Positions 39,039 through 47,822 of a DNA stretch of 64,000 bases are shown here, one piece after another. Where the stretch lies: contig NZ_VOHJ01000005.1 of the NCBI RefSeq assembly GCF_007923255.1, forward strand, positions 1 through 64,000. The letters are read 5' to 3'. The stretch is from Vulcaniibacterium thermophilum. GTDB lineage: Bacteria > Pseudomonadota > Gammaproteobacteria > Xanthomonadales > Xanthomonadaceae. The notes beneath the pieces were generated by a model. That model was given only the letters and a program-made list of their open reading frames with translations, was not told the DNA's origin and did no database searches. Made by a program: the position numbers and the translations under genes. Position 1 is the stretch's first letter; each line of letters begins with the position of its first letter.

Positions 39039-40334
39039 GGGTCCGCGCGGCGGCAGCGCCGGACGCAGCAGTTCCAGCGTCCGCGCCAGCGCGCCGCGCC
39101 CGCCCTCCAGCAGCGCCCGGCCCGCGCGCGCCATCGCCGCGCGGGCTTTTTCGTCGCCGAGCAGCGCCTCCAGGTGCGCGCCGACGCCGTCGGCATCGGC
39201 GCCCACGCGCAACGCCTGCGCCTCGCCCATGCGACGCGCGATCTCGGCGAAGTTGTGCAGATGCGGGCCGGTCACCACCGGGGTGCCGGTCGCGGCCGGC
39301 TCCAGCAGGTTGTGGCCGCCCACCGGCTGCAGGCTGCCGCCGACGAAGGCGACGTCGGCGCAGGCGTAGAACGCGGTGAGCTCGCCGAGCGTGTCGATCA
39401 CGAACACCGCATCGTCGGCGCGCGGCCACTGCTGCGCCGAGCGCGTGCCGACGCCGAAGCCGGCCTCGCGCGCGGCCTCGGCGACCGCGCGGAAGCGCTC
39501 GGGATGGCGCGGCGCCCACAGCAGCAGCAGCTCCGGCCAGCGCGCGCGCAGGCGCGCGTGCAGCGCCAGCACCGGCGCCTCCTCGTCGGGGTGGGTGCTG
39601 GCGGCGATCCACACCGGACGGGCGCCGCATCGGGCGCGGCACTCCGCCGCGAAGCGGTCGAGGTCGGCCGGCACCGCGAGGTCGAACTTCAGGTTGCCGG
39701 TCTCCAGCACCTGCCCGGCGTGCGCGCCGAGCCGCACGAAGCGGCGCGCATCGGCCGCCGACTGCGCGGCGACCGCGCGCACGGTGCGCAGCGCGCGGCC
39801 GACCAGCGGCGCCAGCACCCGGTAGCCGCGCAGCGAGCGCGCCGACAGCCGCGCGTTGACGACGTACAGCGGCACCTGCGCGTCGCGGCAGCCGAACAGC
39901 AGGTTCGGCCACAGCTCGGTCTCGAGGATGATCCCCACGCACGGGCGGAAGTGGCCCAGGAAGCGGCGCACCGCACCGGGCAGGTCGTAGGGCAGATAGA
40001 CGTGCGCGACCGACTCGCCCCACAGCGCGCGCACGCGCTCCGATCCGGTCGGCGTGATCGTGGTCACCAGCAGCGGCAGATCCGGGCGCTCGCGGCGCAG
40101 CGCTTCGACCAGCGGCGCGGCGGCGTTGACCTCGCCGACCGACACCGCATGCACCCACACCAGCCGCTCCGGCACCGTGTCGCGATAGACGCCGTAGCGC
40201 TCCGGCCAGCGCCGCAGGTACGCGGGCTGGCGGAAGCCGCGCCAGATCAGGTGGTAGAGGGTGACCGGCGCCAGCAGGTACAGCGCGGCCGAGTACAGGC
40301 CGCGCAGCAGGCGCTCGATCCATGACGTTCGCAT
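39030..40334 (-). CDS. waaA: 3-deoxy-D-manno-octulosonic acid (Kdo) transferase
   Basis: A 434-residue GT-B glycosyltransferase that adds Kdo to lipid A precursor at the inner membrane. It begins with a short hydrophobic anchor (LYSAALYLLAPVTLYHLIW). Family segments follow: VWVHAVSVGEVNAAAPLV, TTITPTGSERV, LETELWPNLL, TGNLKFD, and GGSLQPVGGHNLLEPAA with the donor-site glutamate. The start at 40334 has TATCCT 7 nt upstream and no Shine-Dalgarno; an ATG at 40323 is an alternative. It is the last gene of the leftward operon and overlaps tolC tail to tail. Confidence 0.96.
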   Translation of the reverse strand: MRTSWIERLLRGLYSAALYLLAPVTLYHLIWRGFRQPAYLRRWPERYGVYRDTVPERLVWVHAVSVGEVNAAAPLVEALRRERPDLPLLVTTITPTGSERVRALWGESVAHVYLPYDLPGAVRRFLGHFRPCVGIILETELWPNLLFGCRDAQVPLYVVNARLSARSLRGYRVLAPLVGRALRTVRAVAAQSAADARRFVRLGAHAGQVLETGNLKFDLAVPADLDRFAAECRARCGARPVWIAASTHPDEEAPVLALHARLRARWPELLLLWAPRHPERFRAVAEAAREAGFGVGTRSAQQWPRADDAVFVIDTLGELTAFYACADVAFVGGSLQPVGGHNLLEPAATGTPVVTGPHLHNFAEIARRMGEAQALRVGADADGVGAHLEALLGDEKARAAMARAGRALLEGGRGALARTLELLRPALPPRGPSA

Positions 40335-40374
40335 CGCGGCAAGGATACCGGCTGGCGCGTCGCCGGCCGCGTGC

Positions 40375-41256
40375 TCAGGGCGGGGTGTCGCCGGCGTGCG
40401 CGCGCTCGCGCCGCAGCAGGTACAGCCCGCTGCCGACGATGATCGCCGCGCCAATCCAGGTCACCCCGTCGGGCAGCACGCCCCACAGGGTCAGGTCGAG
40501 CAGCACGCCCCACACCAGCGCGGAATACTCCAGCGGGGCGATCAGCGAGGCCTCGCCGATGCGGAACGCCTCGGTGATCGCGTATTGCCCGAGCGCGCCG
40601 GCCAGGCCGACTCCGGCGATGATCCAGGCGTCGCGCGCGCGCAGCGGAACCCAGTCCGGCCACGCCAGCGCGCCGGCGCCCAGCGCCATCAGCGCCAGCA
40701 GCCAGACCGTGATCGACTGCGTGCTGTCGGTGCGCGCCAGCACGCGCACGGTGATCGCGCTGATCGCATAGCCCAGCGCGGCGGCGAGCACGGCCACGCC
40801 CGCCAGCGAGAACACGCCCTCGCCGGTCGGCCGCAGCACCACCAGCACGCCGAGCAGGCCGACCACGATCGCGATCCAGCGCCGCGGCCCGACCTTCTCG
40901 CCGAGGAACGGCACCGACAGCGCGGTGATCAGCAGCGGCGCGACGAAGAAGATCGCGTAGGTGGTCGACAGCGGCAGCGTGCGGATCGCGTAGGCGAACG
41001 CCGCCATCATCCCGATGCCGATCGCGCCGCGCAGCAGGTGCAGCGACCAGCGCACCGGGCGCAGCACGCGCGCCCCGCCGCTCCACAGCGCCCACGCCAG
41101 CACGAACGGCAACGAGGCGGCGCCGCGCAGCGCGGTCACCTGGAACGGCGGGTAATGCGCGCTCAGCAACTTCAGGCCCGCGTCCATCAGCGCGAACAGG
41201 CCGACCGCGGCGAGCATGGTCAACGCCGCGCGGGTGGCATGGGAACGGTCGGTCAT
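40375..41256 (-). CDS. DMT-superfamily transporter (EamA, two domains)
   Basis: A 293-residue inner-membrane protein with ten predicted helices in two EamA repeats. The first contains ALMDAGLKLLSAHYPPFQVTALRGAA, the second begins near residue 155. Related proteins export amino acids or metabolites, or act as S-adenosylmethionine or lipid carriers; the cargo cannot be inferred. Its ATG overlaps the metallo-hydrolase stop (ATGA), and waaA follows 40 bp later, so it belongs to the operon running from rsmC to waaA. Confidence 0.88.
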   Translation of the reverse strand: MTDRSHATRAALTMLAAVGLFALMDAGLKLLSAHYPPFQVTALRGAASLPFVLAWALWSGGARVLRPVRWSLHLLRGAIGIGMMAAFAYAIRTLPLSTTYAIFFVAPLLITALSVPFLGEKVGPRRWIAIVVGLLGVLVVLRPTGEGVFSLAGVAVLAAALGYAISAITVRVLARTDSTQSITVWLLALMALGAGALAWPDWVPLRARDAWIIAGVGLAGALGQYAITEAFRIGEASLIAPLEYSALVWGVLLDLTLWGVLPDGVTWIGAAIIVGSGLYLLRRERAHAGDTPP

Positions 41257-42233
41257 CCGGCACTCCGGCAATGGCGCGCGCGCCGCTCCGACGGTGCGCG
41301 CAGCACGTGGGGGAGGTAATGGTCCAGCAGCGAGCGCGCGAGCGCGAGATCCCCGGCCGCGATCAGGCCGTCGGCATCGCGCAGCCAGGCCTCGCGGCAC
41401 CCGGCCGCCGCGCCGTCGCGCGCCGCGCACTCGAGCAGGCGGTCGAACGCGCGCCAGTAGCGCGCGAAGCCGGCGCGGTCCATCGGCGCGCCGTGCCCCG
41501 GCACCAGCGTCGTGAACGGCACCGCCTCCAGCCGCGCCAGCGCCGCGCGCCAGCCCTCGGCGCAGGCGGTGTCGAACAGCGGCGCGGGCAGCGTCACCAG
41601 ATCGCCCGCGACCAGCACGCCGCTGGCCGGGTCGAACAGCCAGACGTCGCCGCCGCTGACCGCGCCGGTTTCCACGCCGAGCACGATCCGCCGCCCGGCC
41701 CATGCGTGCGCGCCGCCCGCGGTCAGCGGATGCGTCGGCAGCAGCCGCGGGCCTGCGGCGATGCGCGCGCGCTCGGCGCGCAGCGCTTGCGCCTGCGCGT
41801 CGCCGGGGGCGGCACCGGCGAGCATGGCGTCCAACTGGCGTGCGTAGTCGGCGAGGAACCCGTCGAGCGCGCGGCCGAGCTCGGGGCTCGCCCACACCTG
41901 CGCCCGCGGATGCGCCGCGCGCAGCATCGCGTTGCCGGCGACGTGATCCATGTGCCAATGGGTGTTGAGCACGACGCGCAACGGCAGCCCGCTGGCGCGG
42001 ACGCTCTCCAGGATGCGCGCGGTGTGTTCGGGATGACGCCCGCTGTCGACCACGATCCACCCCGCCGGTGCGCGCAGCAGCACGGTGTTGCCGTCCGGCT
42101 GCGCGCCGGGCACGAAGCGTCCCCGCAGCAGTGCGACATCGGCCGCCACCGGCTCGCCCGGCAGCGGCGCCGGCGCGCGTACCGGCGCGCAGGCGGCCAG
42201 ACACGACAACGCGATCGCCAGCAGTCCACGCAT
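41253..42233 (-). CDS. MBL-fold metallo-hydrolase, predicted lipoprotein
   Basis: A 326-residue metallo-beta-lactamase-fold protein. The signal LLAIALSCLAAC has a lipobox-like end, suggesting membrane anchoring. The zinc motif is NTHWHMDHVAGN (about 90-101), with a later GDLVTLPAPLF acidic site and VPGHGAPMD. It resembles the quinoprotein-relay/SoxH-like MBL group; the substrate is unknown. GGAGGTGCCGC is a strong ribosome binding site. It lies 51 bp after the HAD gene and overlaps the transporter start. Confidence 0.88.
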   Translation of the reverse strand: MRGLLAIALSCLAACAPVRAPAPLPGEPVAADVALLRGRFVPGAQPDGNTVLLRAPAGWIVVDSGRHPEHTARILESVRASGLPLRVVLNTHWHMDHVAGNAMLRAAHPRAQVWASPELGRALDGFLADYARQLDAMLAGAAPGDAQAQALRAERARIAAGPRLLPTHPLTAGGAHAWAGRRIVLGVETGAVSGGDVWLFDPASGVLVAGDLVTLPAPLFDTACAEGWRAALARLEAVPFTTLVPGHGAPMDRAGFARYWRAFDRLLECAARDGAAAGCREAWLRDADGLIAAGDLALARSLLDHYLPHVLRAPSERRARHCRSAG

Positions 42234-42284
42234 GCGGCACCTCCGCGCGGCACGGTGCGCGCCGCGCCGGCCGCGCGCAAGGGC

Positions 42285-42980
42285 CTAAGGTCGTGCCCCG
42301 GCGATGGCGAAGGTGCTCCGCAGCAGCGTCAGCGCCTCGCCCAGATCGCGCGCGACGCGGTGCGCCGCCGCGGGGCCGGGCGCGACCAGATCCGGCACCT
42401 GCACCGGCAGCGCGCCCGCGGCCAGCGCCGCGCGCACGCCGGGCAGCGAGTCTTCCAGCACCAGGCAGTCCTGCGGCGCGACGCCGAGCGCGTCGGCCGC
42501 GCGCAGGTACACGTCGGGCGCCGGCTTCGGCTGCGCCACCTCGTCGCCGCCCACCAGCGCGTGGAAACGCCCGCGCACGCCGGCCGCGCGCAGCTTGGCC
42601 TCGGCGCGCGCGCGCCGCGTCGAGGTCGCGATCGCGCGCGGCAGGCCCTGCGCATCGAGCCAGTCGAGCAGCGCCGTCAGCCCCGTCTTGAGCGGCAATC
42701 CGGCCGCGACGCGCTGCTCGTAGAGCGCGTTGGCGCGCCCGATCAGCGCGTCGGCGAGCGCGGCCGACAGCCGCGCGTGCAGCATCGCGTGGCAGGCGGC
42801 GTCGTGGATGCCGACCATCGACAGCCAGAACGCATCGTCGAGCCCGGCGTCGAGCTCGTCGTTCGCCTGCCGCCAGCACGCCAGCAGCGCGCGCTCGCTG
42901 TCGAGGATCAGGCCGTCCATGTCGAACAGCACCGCGCGCGGCGCGAACGGCAGCGGCGCGTTCGTGCCTGCCGCGATCAT
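42285..42980 (-). CDS. HAD-superfamily phosphatase/phosphoglucomutase-like
   Basis: A 231-residue HAD hydrolase of the beta-phosphoglucomutase/YcjU/YniC kind. Motif I is VLFDMDGLILDSE (about 17-29), the motif II region ATSTRR follows, and KPAPDVYLRAADALGV with VLEDSLPGVRAA supplies motifs III and IV. A small sugar-phosphate is the usual substrate; the exact one is unknown. Its ATG overlaps the rsuA-like stop (ATGA). Confidence 0.9.
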   Translation of the reverse strand: MIAAGTNAPLPFAPRAVLFDMDGLILDSERALLACWRQANDELDAGLDDAFWLSMVGIHDAACHAMLHARLSAALADALIGRANALYEQRVAAGLPLKTGLTALLDWLDAQGLPRAIATSTRRARAEAKLRAAGVRGRFHALVGGDEVAQPKPAPDVYLRAADALGVAPQDCLVLEDSLPGVRAALAAGALPVQVPDLVAPGPAAAHRVARDLGEALTLLRSTFAIAGARP

Positions 42981-43696
42981 GCCGGCGCGCCGCCGACCGG
43001 CGCGAACACGCGCGCGATGTCCTCGGCCGCGAGCGCGCGCCACGCGCCCGGCGCGAGCCCGTCGAGCGCAAGCGCGCCGACGCGCGAACGATGCAGCGCC
43101 TCGACGTGGTTGCCGAGCGCGGCGAACATGCGCCGCACCTGGTGGTAGCGCCCTTCGGTCAGCACCACGCGCGCGTGGCGCGGGTCGAGCACCTCCAGCC
43201 GCGCCGGCGCCAGCGGCTCGGTTTCCGAGCGCAGCATCAGCGTGCCGCTTGCGAACACCTCGCCCTCGTCGCCGCGCAGATCGCGCGCGAGCCGCACCTC
43301 GTACACCTTCGCCACCGCGCTCTTCGGCGAGACGATGCGATGCAGCAGCGCGCCGTCGTCGGTCATCAGCAGCAGGCCGCTGGTGTCGCGGTCCAGGCGT
43401 CCGACCGTGGACAGCAGCGGCGTGCGCGCGCGGAAGCGCGGCGGCAGCAGGTCGTACACCAGGCGGCCGGCGTCGCGCGTGGAGCAGGTGTAGCCGACCG
43501 GTTTGTGCAGCATCAGCGTGAACGGCGCGGGCGGATCGAGCGGTTCGCCGTCCAGGCGCAGGCGCTCGTGGGCGATCTCCTCGTCGGGCGCGAGCGCGCG
43601 GCCGCTCTCGTCGGTGATGCGCCCGGCCTCGAACAACGCCAGCACCTGCCGCCGGCTGCCGTAGCCCAGATGCGCGATCCGCTTGGCCAGCCTCAT
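42977..43696 (-). CDS. rsuA: 16S rRNA pseudouridine synthase, RsuA family
   Basis: A 239-residue pseudouridine synthase. An S4-type RNA-binding start (MRLAKRIAHLGYGSRRQVLALFEAGR) is followed by the catalytic domain: MLHKPVGYTCS, then VGRLDRDTSGLLLMTDD with the catalytic Asp, KVYEVRL, and LTEGRYHQVRRMFAALGNHVEALHR. The pattern fits RsuA (16S position 516) better than RluB/E/F, but this is by similarity. It overlaps the methyltransferase stop by ATGA upstream and the HAD start downstream. Confidence 0.88.
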   Translation of the reverse strand: MRLAKRIAHLGYGSRRQVLALFEAGRITDESGRALAPDEEIAHERLRLDGEPLDPPAPFTLMLHKPVGYTCSTRDAGRLVYDLLPPRFRARTPLLSTVGRLDRDTSGLLLMTDDGALLHRIVSPKSAVAKVYEVRLARDLRGDEGEVFASGTLMLRSETEPLAPARLEVLDPRHARVVLTEGRYHQVRRMFAALGNHVEALHRSRVGALALDGLAPGAWRALAAEDIARVFAPVGGAPA

Positions 43697-44727
43697 GGCG
43701 CGCGCACCGCCTCGATCACCTTGTAGCCGTCCCGCTGCGCCACCGTGCGCACCTGCGCGAAGCCTTCGGCGAGCGCCGCCTCGTACGGCAGGTGCCGGTT
43801 CGCCACCAGCCACAGCCGGCCGCGCGGCCGCAGCGCCTGCGCGGCGGCGGCGATGAAACGGCGGCCCAGGTCGGGGCGCGCGTCGCGGTCGTGGGCGTGG
43901 AACGGCGGATTGCTGACGATCGCGTCGTAGCCGCGCGGCAGCCCCACGCCGACGTCGTGCCAGTGGAAGCCTAGCGGCACCCGCTGCGCCTGCGCGGCGA
44001 GGTTGGTCCGCGCCAGCTCGAGCGCGCGCGCCTCCGCCTCGTACAGATCCAGCCGCGCGATCCGCGGACAGCGCTCAAGCAGCGCCGCGGCGAGATGCCC
44101 GTACCCCGCCCCGAGATCGGCCGCCTCGCCGGCGAGATCGGCGGGCAGATGCGCGGCCAGCAGCGCGGAACCGGCATCGAGACGGTCCCACGCGAACACG
44201 CCCGGGCGGCTGACGAATCGACCATCGGCGATCGCGCGCGGCGCATCGAGCGCGCGCCAGCCGGCGGCGAGCGCGGGATCGAGCGGCCCGTCCAGCGGCG
44301 CGGTCCACGCCACCCGGCATTTGTGTTTGGACAGCACGCTCACCGCGCCCGCGAGCCGCGACAGATCGGCCTCGTGCGTGCGCGCGCCCTCGTCGTTGCG
44401 GGCGGCCAGCACCAGCCGGCCGCCGGGCGCGAGGTACCCGAGCGCGGTCGCGAGCAGCGCGCGCGCCTCCTCGCGCTGGCGCGGCGGCAGCAGCAGCACG
44501 AGCGGCCACGTGCGCGACGGTTCCGCTTCCGCGCGCACGTCGAAGCCGCCCTCGCGCAGGGCGTCGAACGCCGGCCGGAAGCTCTGCACGCAGATCAGCC
44601 CCGGCCATTCGCGCGCCTGCAGCGCGCCCGCACGCGCGCGCAGGAACAGCGCGCCGTCGGCGGGCCAGGATAGCCGGCCCTCGCGGATCGGCAGGAACAG
44701 CGCATCGACGGCGGCGTCCGTAGGCAT
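43693..44727 (-). CDS. rsmC: Class I SAM methyltransferase, RsmC-like (16S rRNA G1207)
   Basis: A 344-residue protein with the RsmC/RlmG two-domain layout: a degenerate N-terminal methyltransferase-like domain (to about 160) and a catalytic C-terminal domain. The latter shows ADLGAGYGHLAAALLE (SAM loop), LYEAEARALELAR, and the base-methyltransferase signature SNPPFH (about 277-282). It is first gene of the leftward operon and coupled to the rsuA-like gene, so both neighbours modify 16S rRNA. TACAAT lies 6 nt before the ATG without a Shine-Dalgarno, suggesting a leaderless operon mRNA. Confidence 0.87.
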   Translation of the reverse strand: MPTDAAVDALFLPIREGRLSWPADGALFLRARAGALQAREWPGLICVQSFRPAFDALREGGFDVRAEAEPSRTWPLVLLLPPRQREEARALLATALGYLAPGGRLVLAARNDEGARTHEADLSRLAGAVSVLSKHKCRVAWTAPLDGPLDPALAAGWRALDAPRAIADGRFVSRPGVFAWDRLDAGSALLAAHLPADLAGEAADLGAGYGHLAAALLERCPRIARLDLYEAEARALELARTNLAAQAQRVPLGFHWHDVGVGLPRGYDAIVSNPPFHAHDRDARPDLGRRFIAAAAQALRPRGRLWLVANRHLPYEAALAEGFAQVRTVAQRDGYKVIEAVRAP

Positions 44728-44733
44728 GCGCGC

Positions 44734-44739
44734 ATTGTA
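44734..44739 (-). promoter_or_regulatory. -10 hexamer 6 nt before rsmC
   Basis: TACAAT on the minus strand is followed by GCGCGC and the ATG. It is one of the clearest examples here of a -10 placed for leaderless transcription. It would drive the rsmC-to-waaA operon. Confidence 0.5.
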
Positions 44740-44827
44740 GGTGGGCCGCCGCGCGCCGCGCCCTTCATCGCGCTGCCACGACGCCCGCGGCAGCATGACG
44801 GCCGTGCACGAACCGGAGGTGAGGAGC

Positions 44828-45091
44828 ATGCGCGCATTGTTCGTGGGCGGCGTGGTCGACAACACCGAGCTGGACATGGACGGCCGCGAGCCGCCGCTGC
44901 ACTACCCGCCCGAGACCGGCAGCGGCACGCCGCGCTACCGCCTGCGCGCGGTGGGCCACGGCGACGGCGGCGTGCGCTGCGCGATCTACAGCCCGCCGGA
45001 GACGGCGCTGGACGATGTGCTGCGGATCGCCGGCGAACGCGACTACGCGCGCCGCTTCGAAGCCCGGCTGCAGCCGCTCGATACGCCCTGA
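44828..45091 (+). CDS. Small hypothetical protein
   Basis: An 87-residue soluble protein with no signal or membrane segment. I start at 44828 because GGAGGTGAGGAGC lies immediately upstream; longer in-frame starts exist at 44795 and before. The sequence includes LFVGGVVDNTELDMDG and ERDYARRFEARL. I do not recognise a characterised family, though it looks like a conserved small protein of the group. It stands alone, 63 bp before bioD. Confidence 0.65.
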   Translation: MRALFVGGVVDNTELDMDGREPPLHYPPETGSGTPRYRLRAVGHGDGGVRCAIYSPPETALDDVLRIAGERDYARRFEARLQPLDTP

Positions 45092-45154
45092 GCGCACCGC
45101 GCAAGCCCCGCGCGGGGCTGCGCCCGACGCGCGCGGTCTGCGATCCTTTATGGG

Positions 45155-45865
45155 ATGGAACCGCATCCTTCGTTTGGCCTGTTCGTCACCGGCACCGACA
45201 CCGGCGTGGGCAAGACCCACGTCGGCACCGCGCTCGCGGCCGCGCTCGCCGCGCGCGGCGTAGACGTGCGCGTGCGCAAGCCGGTGGAATCCGGCTGCGC
45301 GCCGCGCGAGGGCGCACTGTTTCCGGCCGACGCCGACGCGCTGCGTCGCGCCGCCGGCGCGCGCGAGCCGCTGCAGAGCGTCTGCCGCTACCGGCTCGCC
45401 GCGCCGCTGTCGCCGGAACGCGCGGCCGCGCTGGAGGGCATCGCGCTGGAGCTGGACATGCTCCACCGCGCGTGCGTCGACGCCGTACCGCCGGAGGCGT
45501 GCCTGCTGGTGGAAGGCGCCGGCGGGTTCTATTCGCCGATCGCGCGCGGCGCGCTCAACGCCGATCTCGCGGTGCGCCTCGGCCTGCCCGTGCTGCTGGT
45601 GACGGCCGACCGCCTCGGCACGATCCATCACACCCTGCTGGCGGCGGAAGCGTTGCGCGCGCGCGGCCTGCGGCTGGCCGCGGTGGTGCTGAACCGCGTC
45701 GGCGCCGACGTCGATCGCGAGATGGACAACGCCGGCGAACTGGAGCGCTGGCTCGGCCATGCGGTGCTGCGGTTCCCGCACGGCGGCGATGCCGCGGCGG
45801 CGGAGCGCGCGCTGGCGCCGCTGCTGGCCGCGCTCGCGGAGCGACGGCCCGGCGGGGGACAATAG
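45155..45865 (+). CDS. bioD: Dethiobiotin synthase
   Basis: A 236-residue ATP-dependent carboxylase that closes the ureido ring in biotin synthesis. The modified P-loop GTDTGVGKT is at 13-21, RKPVESGC (the substrate lysine region) near 40, and [11 protein letters not shown] near 117, all diagnostic. It stands apart from other bio genes. No Shine-Dalgarno is obvious before the ATG. It is followed 25 bp later by pyrC, so co-transcription is possible. Confidence 0.94.
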   Translation: MEPHPSFGLFVTGTDTGVGKTHVGTALAAALAARGVDVRVRKPVESGCAPREGALFPADADALRRAAGAREPLQSVCRYRLAAPLSPERAAALEGIALELDMLHRACVDAVPPEACLLVEGAGGFYSPIARGALNADLAVRLGLPVLLVTADRLGTIHHTLLAAEALRARGLRLAAVVLNRVGADVDREMDNAGELERWLGHAVLRFPHGGDAAAAERALAPLLAALAERRPGGGQ

Positions 45866-45890
45866 GCGCCCGCTCCGCGCCCGCCGACCG

Positions 45891-46925
45891 ATGACCGCGA
45901 CCCTCACCCTGCGCCGCCCCGACGACTGGCACGTCCACCTGCGCGACGGCGCGATGCTCGCCCGCGTCCTCCCGGACACCGCGCGCCGGTTCGCCCGCGC
46001 GATCGTGATGCCCAACCTGTCGCCGCCGGTGGCGACGGTGGCGGACGCGGCCGCCTACCGCGCGCGCATCCTCGCGGCGCTGCCGGAAGGCATGCGGTTC
46101 GAGCCGCTGATGACGCTCTACCTCACCGCGGCCACCACGCCGGAGGAGATCGTGCGCGCGAAGGAGAGCGGCTTCGTGCACGCGGTGAAGTTCTATCCGG
46201 CGCACGCCACCACCAACGCCCAGCACGGCGTGTCCGACCTGCGGCAGTGCGCCGCCGTGCTGGAGGCGATGCAGCGGGTGGATCTGCCGCTGCTGATGCA
46301 CGGCGAGGTGACCGACCCCGACGTCGACGTGTTCGACCGCGAGGCGGTGTTCGTCGAGCGCCATCTGGCGCCGCTGGTGCGCGCCTTCCCGGCGCTGCGC
46401 GTGGTGCTGGAGCACATCACCACCCAGGCGGCCGCCGAGTTCGTCGCCGCCGCGCCCGCCAACGTCGCCGCGACGATCACCGCCCATCACCTGCTGCTCA
46501 ACCGCAACGCGATCTTCCAGGGCGGCCTGCGTCCGCATCACTACTGCCTGCCGGTGCTCAAGCGCGAGCGCCACCGCCAGGCGCTGCTGGCCGCCGCCAC
46601 CGGCGGCGATCCGAAGTTCTTCCTCGGCACCGACAGCGCGCCGCACCCGCGTCACGCCAAGGAGTCCGCCTGCGGCTGCGCCGGCCTGTACACCGCGCAC
46701 GCGGCGATCGAGCTGTACGCGGAAGCGTTCGAGGCCGCCGGCGCGCTCGACCGGCTGGAAGGTTTCGCCAGCCTGCACGGCCCCGCGTTCTACCGGCTGC
46801 CGCCGAACGCCGAGACCATCACGCTGGAACGCGCGCCGTGGACGGTGCCCGCGCAGTACGAGGGCGAGGGCGGCGCGCTGGTGCCGATGCGCGCCGGCGG
46901 CGAGATCGCCTGGCGCCTGCGCTGA
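45891..46925 (+). CDS. pyrC: Dihydroorotase (class II, PyrC type)
   Basis: A 344-residue zinc amidohydrolase closing dihydroorotate in pyrimidine synthesis. The first metal motif is [10 protein letters not shown] (11-20; His14, His16). [18 protein letters not shown] contains the carboxylated bridging lysine, LLMHGEV and VLEHITT supply further His ligands, and [10 protein letters not shown] gives the catalytic Asp. Length matches the short PyrC type. The start fits the usual N-terminus; there is no strong Shine-Dalgarno. Confidence 0.96.
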   Translation: MTATLTLRRPDDWHVHLRDGAMLARVLPDTARRFARAIVMPNLSPPVATVADAAAYRARILAALPEGMRFEPLMTLYLTAATTPEEIVRAKESGFVHAVKFYPAHATTNAQHGVSDLRQCAAVLEAMQRVDLPLLMHGEVTDPDVDVFDREAVFVERHLAPLVRAFPALRVVLEHITTQAAAEFVAAAPANVAATITAHHLLLNRNAIFQGGLRPHHYCLPVLKRERHRQALLAAATGGDPKFFLGTDSAPHPRHAKESACGCAGLYTAHAAIELYAEAFEAAGALDRLEGFASLHGPAFYRLPPNAETITLERAPWTVPAQYEGEGGALVPMRAGGEIAWRLR

Positions 46926-46937
46926 GCGCGGCGGCGC

Positions 46938-47657
46938 TCAGAACTCCAGCACCGCCTCCGCCGCCAGGCGCGAGCCCGCCAGCTCCGGGAACAGCCGGCG
47001 CGCGGCGTCGTCGGTGTGGTGGCCGGTCAGGCGCAGTTCGACGTTGCCGCCGTCGCTCCAGACCACGCCGATCTGCGCGTGCGAGTACGCCTCGCCGAGC
47101 ACGTTGTCGAGCCGGTAGCGGCCGACCGCGCCCTCCACGCGCCAGCGCTCGCCGATCGGCACGCGCACGCCGACCTGGCCGTACTCGGCGCGTTCGCCGG
47201 CGTTGAAGGTGTCCGGCGAGTAGCCGACGCTGACCCAGGCGCGATCGCGCCAGGTCGCGGTCGCGGCCCACTCGGCATAGGCGAGCTCGCGCGCGTTGGC
47301 GTAGGTGTAGCGTGTCAGGCAGACGTCGATCGTCCAGTCCTCGCCCAGCGCACCGCTCCAGCCGAGGCCGTAGTCCAGTTCGGTATGCACCTGCGGCATG
47401 TCGTCGAACTCGACGCTGGAGCCCCACACCAACGCGTAGAAGCCGCCCTTCAGTCCGGCGGTCACGCCGGCCTGCACCGCCGCGCGTCCGCCGGTCTGCG
47501 ACACGCCACGGAACACGTAGTCCGACACCAGCGCGGTGGAGCCCCCCAGCTCGACCGCACGCGCCTGGAATCCCAGCGCCAGCAACGCGAGCGCCGCCGC
47601 GTGCCGCAATGCCGTGCGCCAACGCACCTCGCCCGTCGATTTCGCACCCACCGCCAT
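46938..47657 (-). CDS. TorF-family putative porin
   Basis: A 239-residue outer-membrane beta-barrel candidate. After a signal peptide ending QARAVE (about residue 35), the TorF family hallmark STALVSDYVFRGVSQTGGRAAVQAG is present. Alternating strands follow, ending LAAEAVLEF with terminal Phe as in outer-membrane proteins. I start at 47657 because AGGGGAACGGACGA precedes it; an in-frame start lies 33 bp upstream. Substrate is unknown. It converges with pyrC, 12 bp between the genes. Confidence 0.88.
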   Translation of the reverse strand: MAVGAKSTGEVRWRTALRHAAALALLALGFQARAVELGGSTALVSDYVFRGVSQTGGRAAVQAGVTAGLKGGFYALVWGSSVEFDDMPQVHTELDYGLGWSGALGEDWTIDVCLTRYTYANARELAYAEWAATATWRDRAWVSVGYSPDTFNAGERAEYGQVGVRVPIGERWRVEGAVGRYRLDNVLGEAYSHAQIGVVWSDGGNVELRLTGHHTDDAARRLFPELAGSRLAAEAVLEF

Positions 47658-47822
47658 TCGTCCGTTCCCCTGCGGACCGCGCCGGTCCATGTCTCCGGTA
47701 ACGGCCGCAGCGGCACGGGATTGAGCGCGGGCGCGGTCAGCTTCCTGAGCGTGCGCGCACGCCGCTCACGGCCGGCGTGTCCGGTCGGGAGGGGATGGGT
47801 CCGGAGCCGCGCGCGGCGCGGC

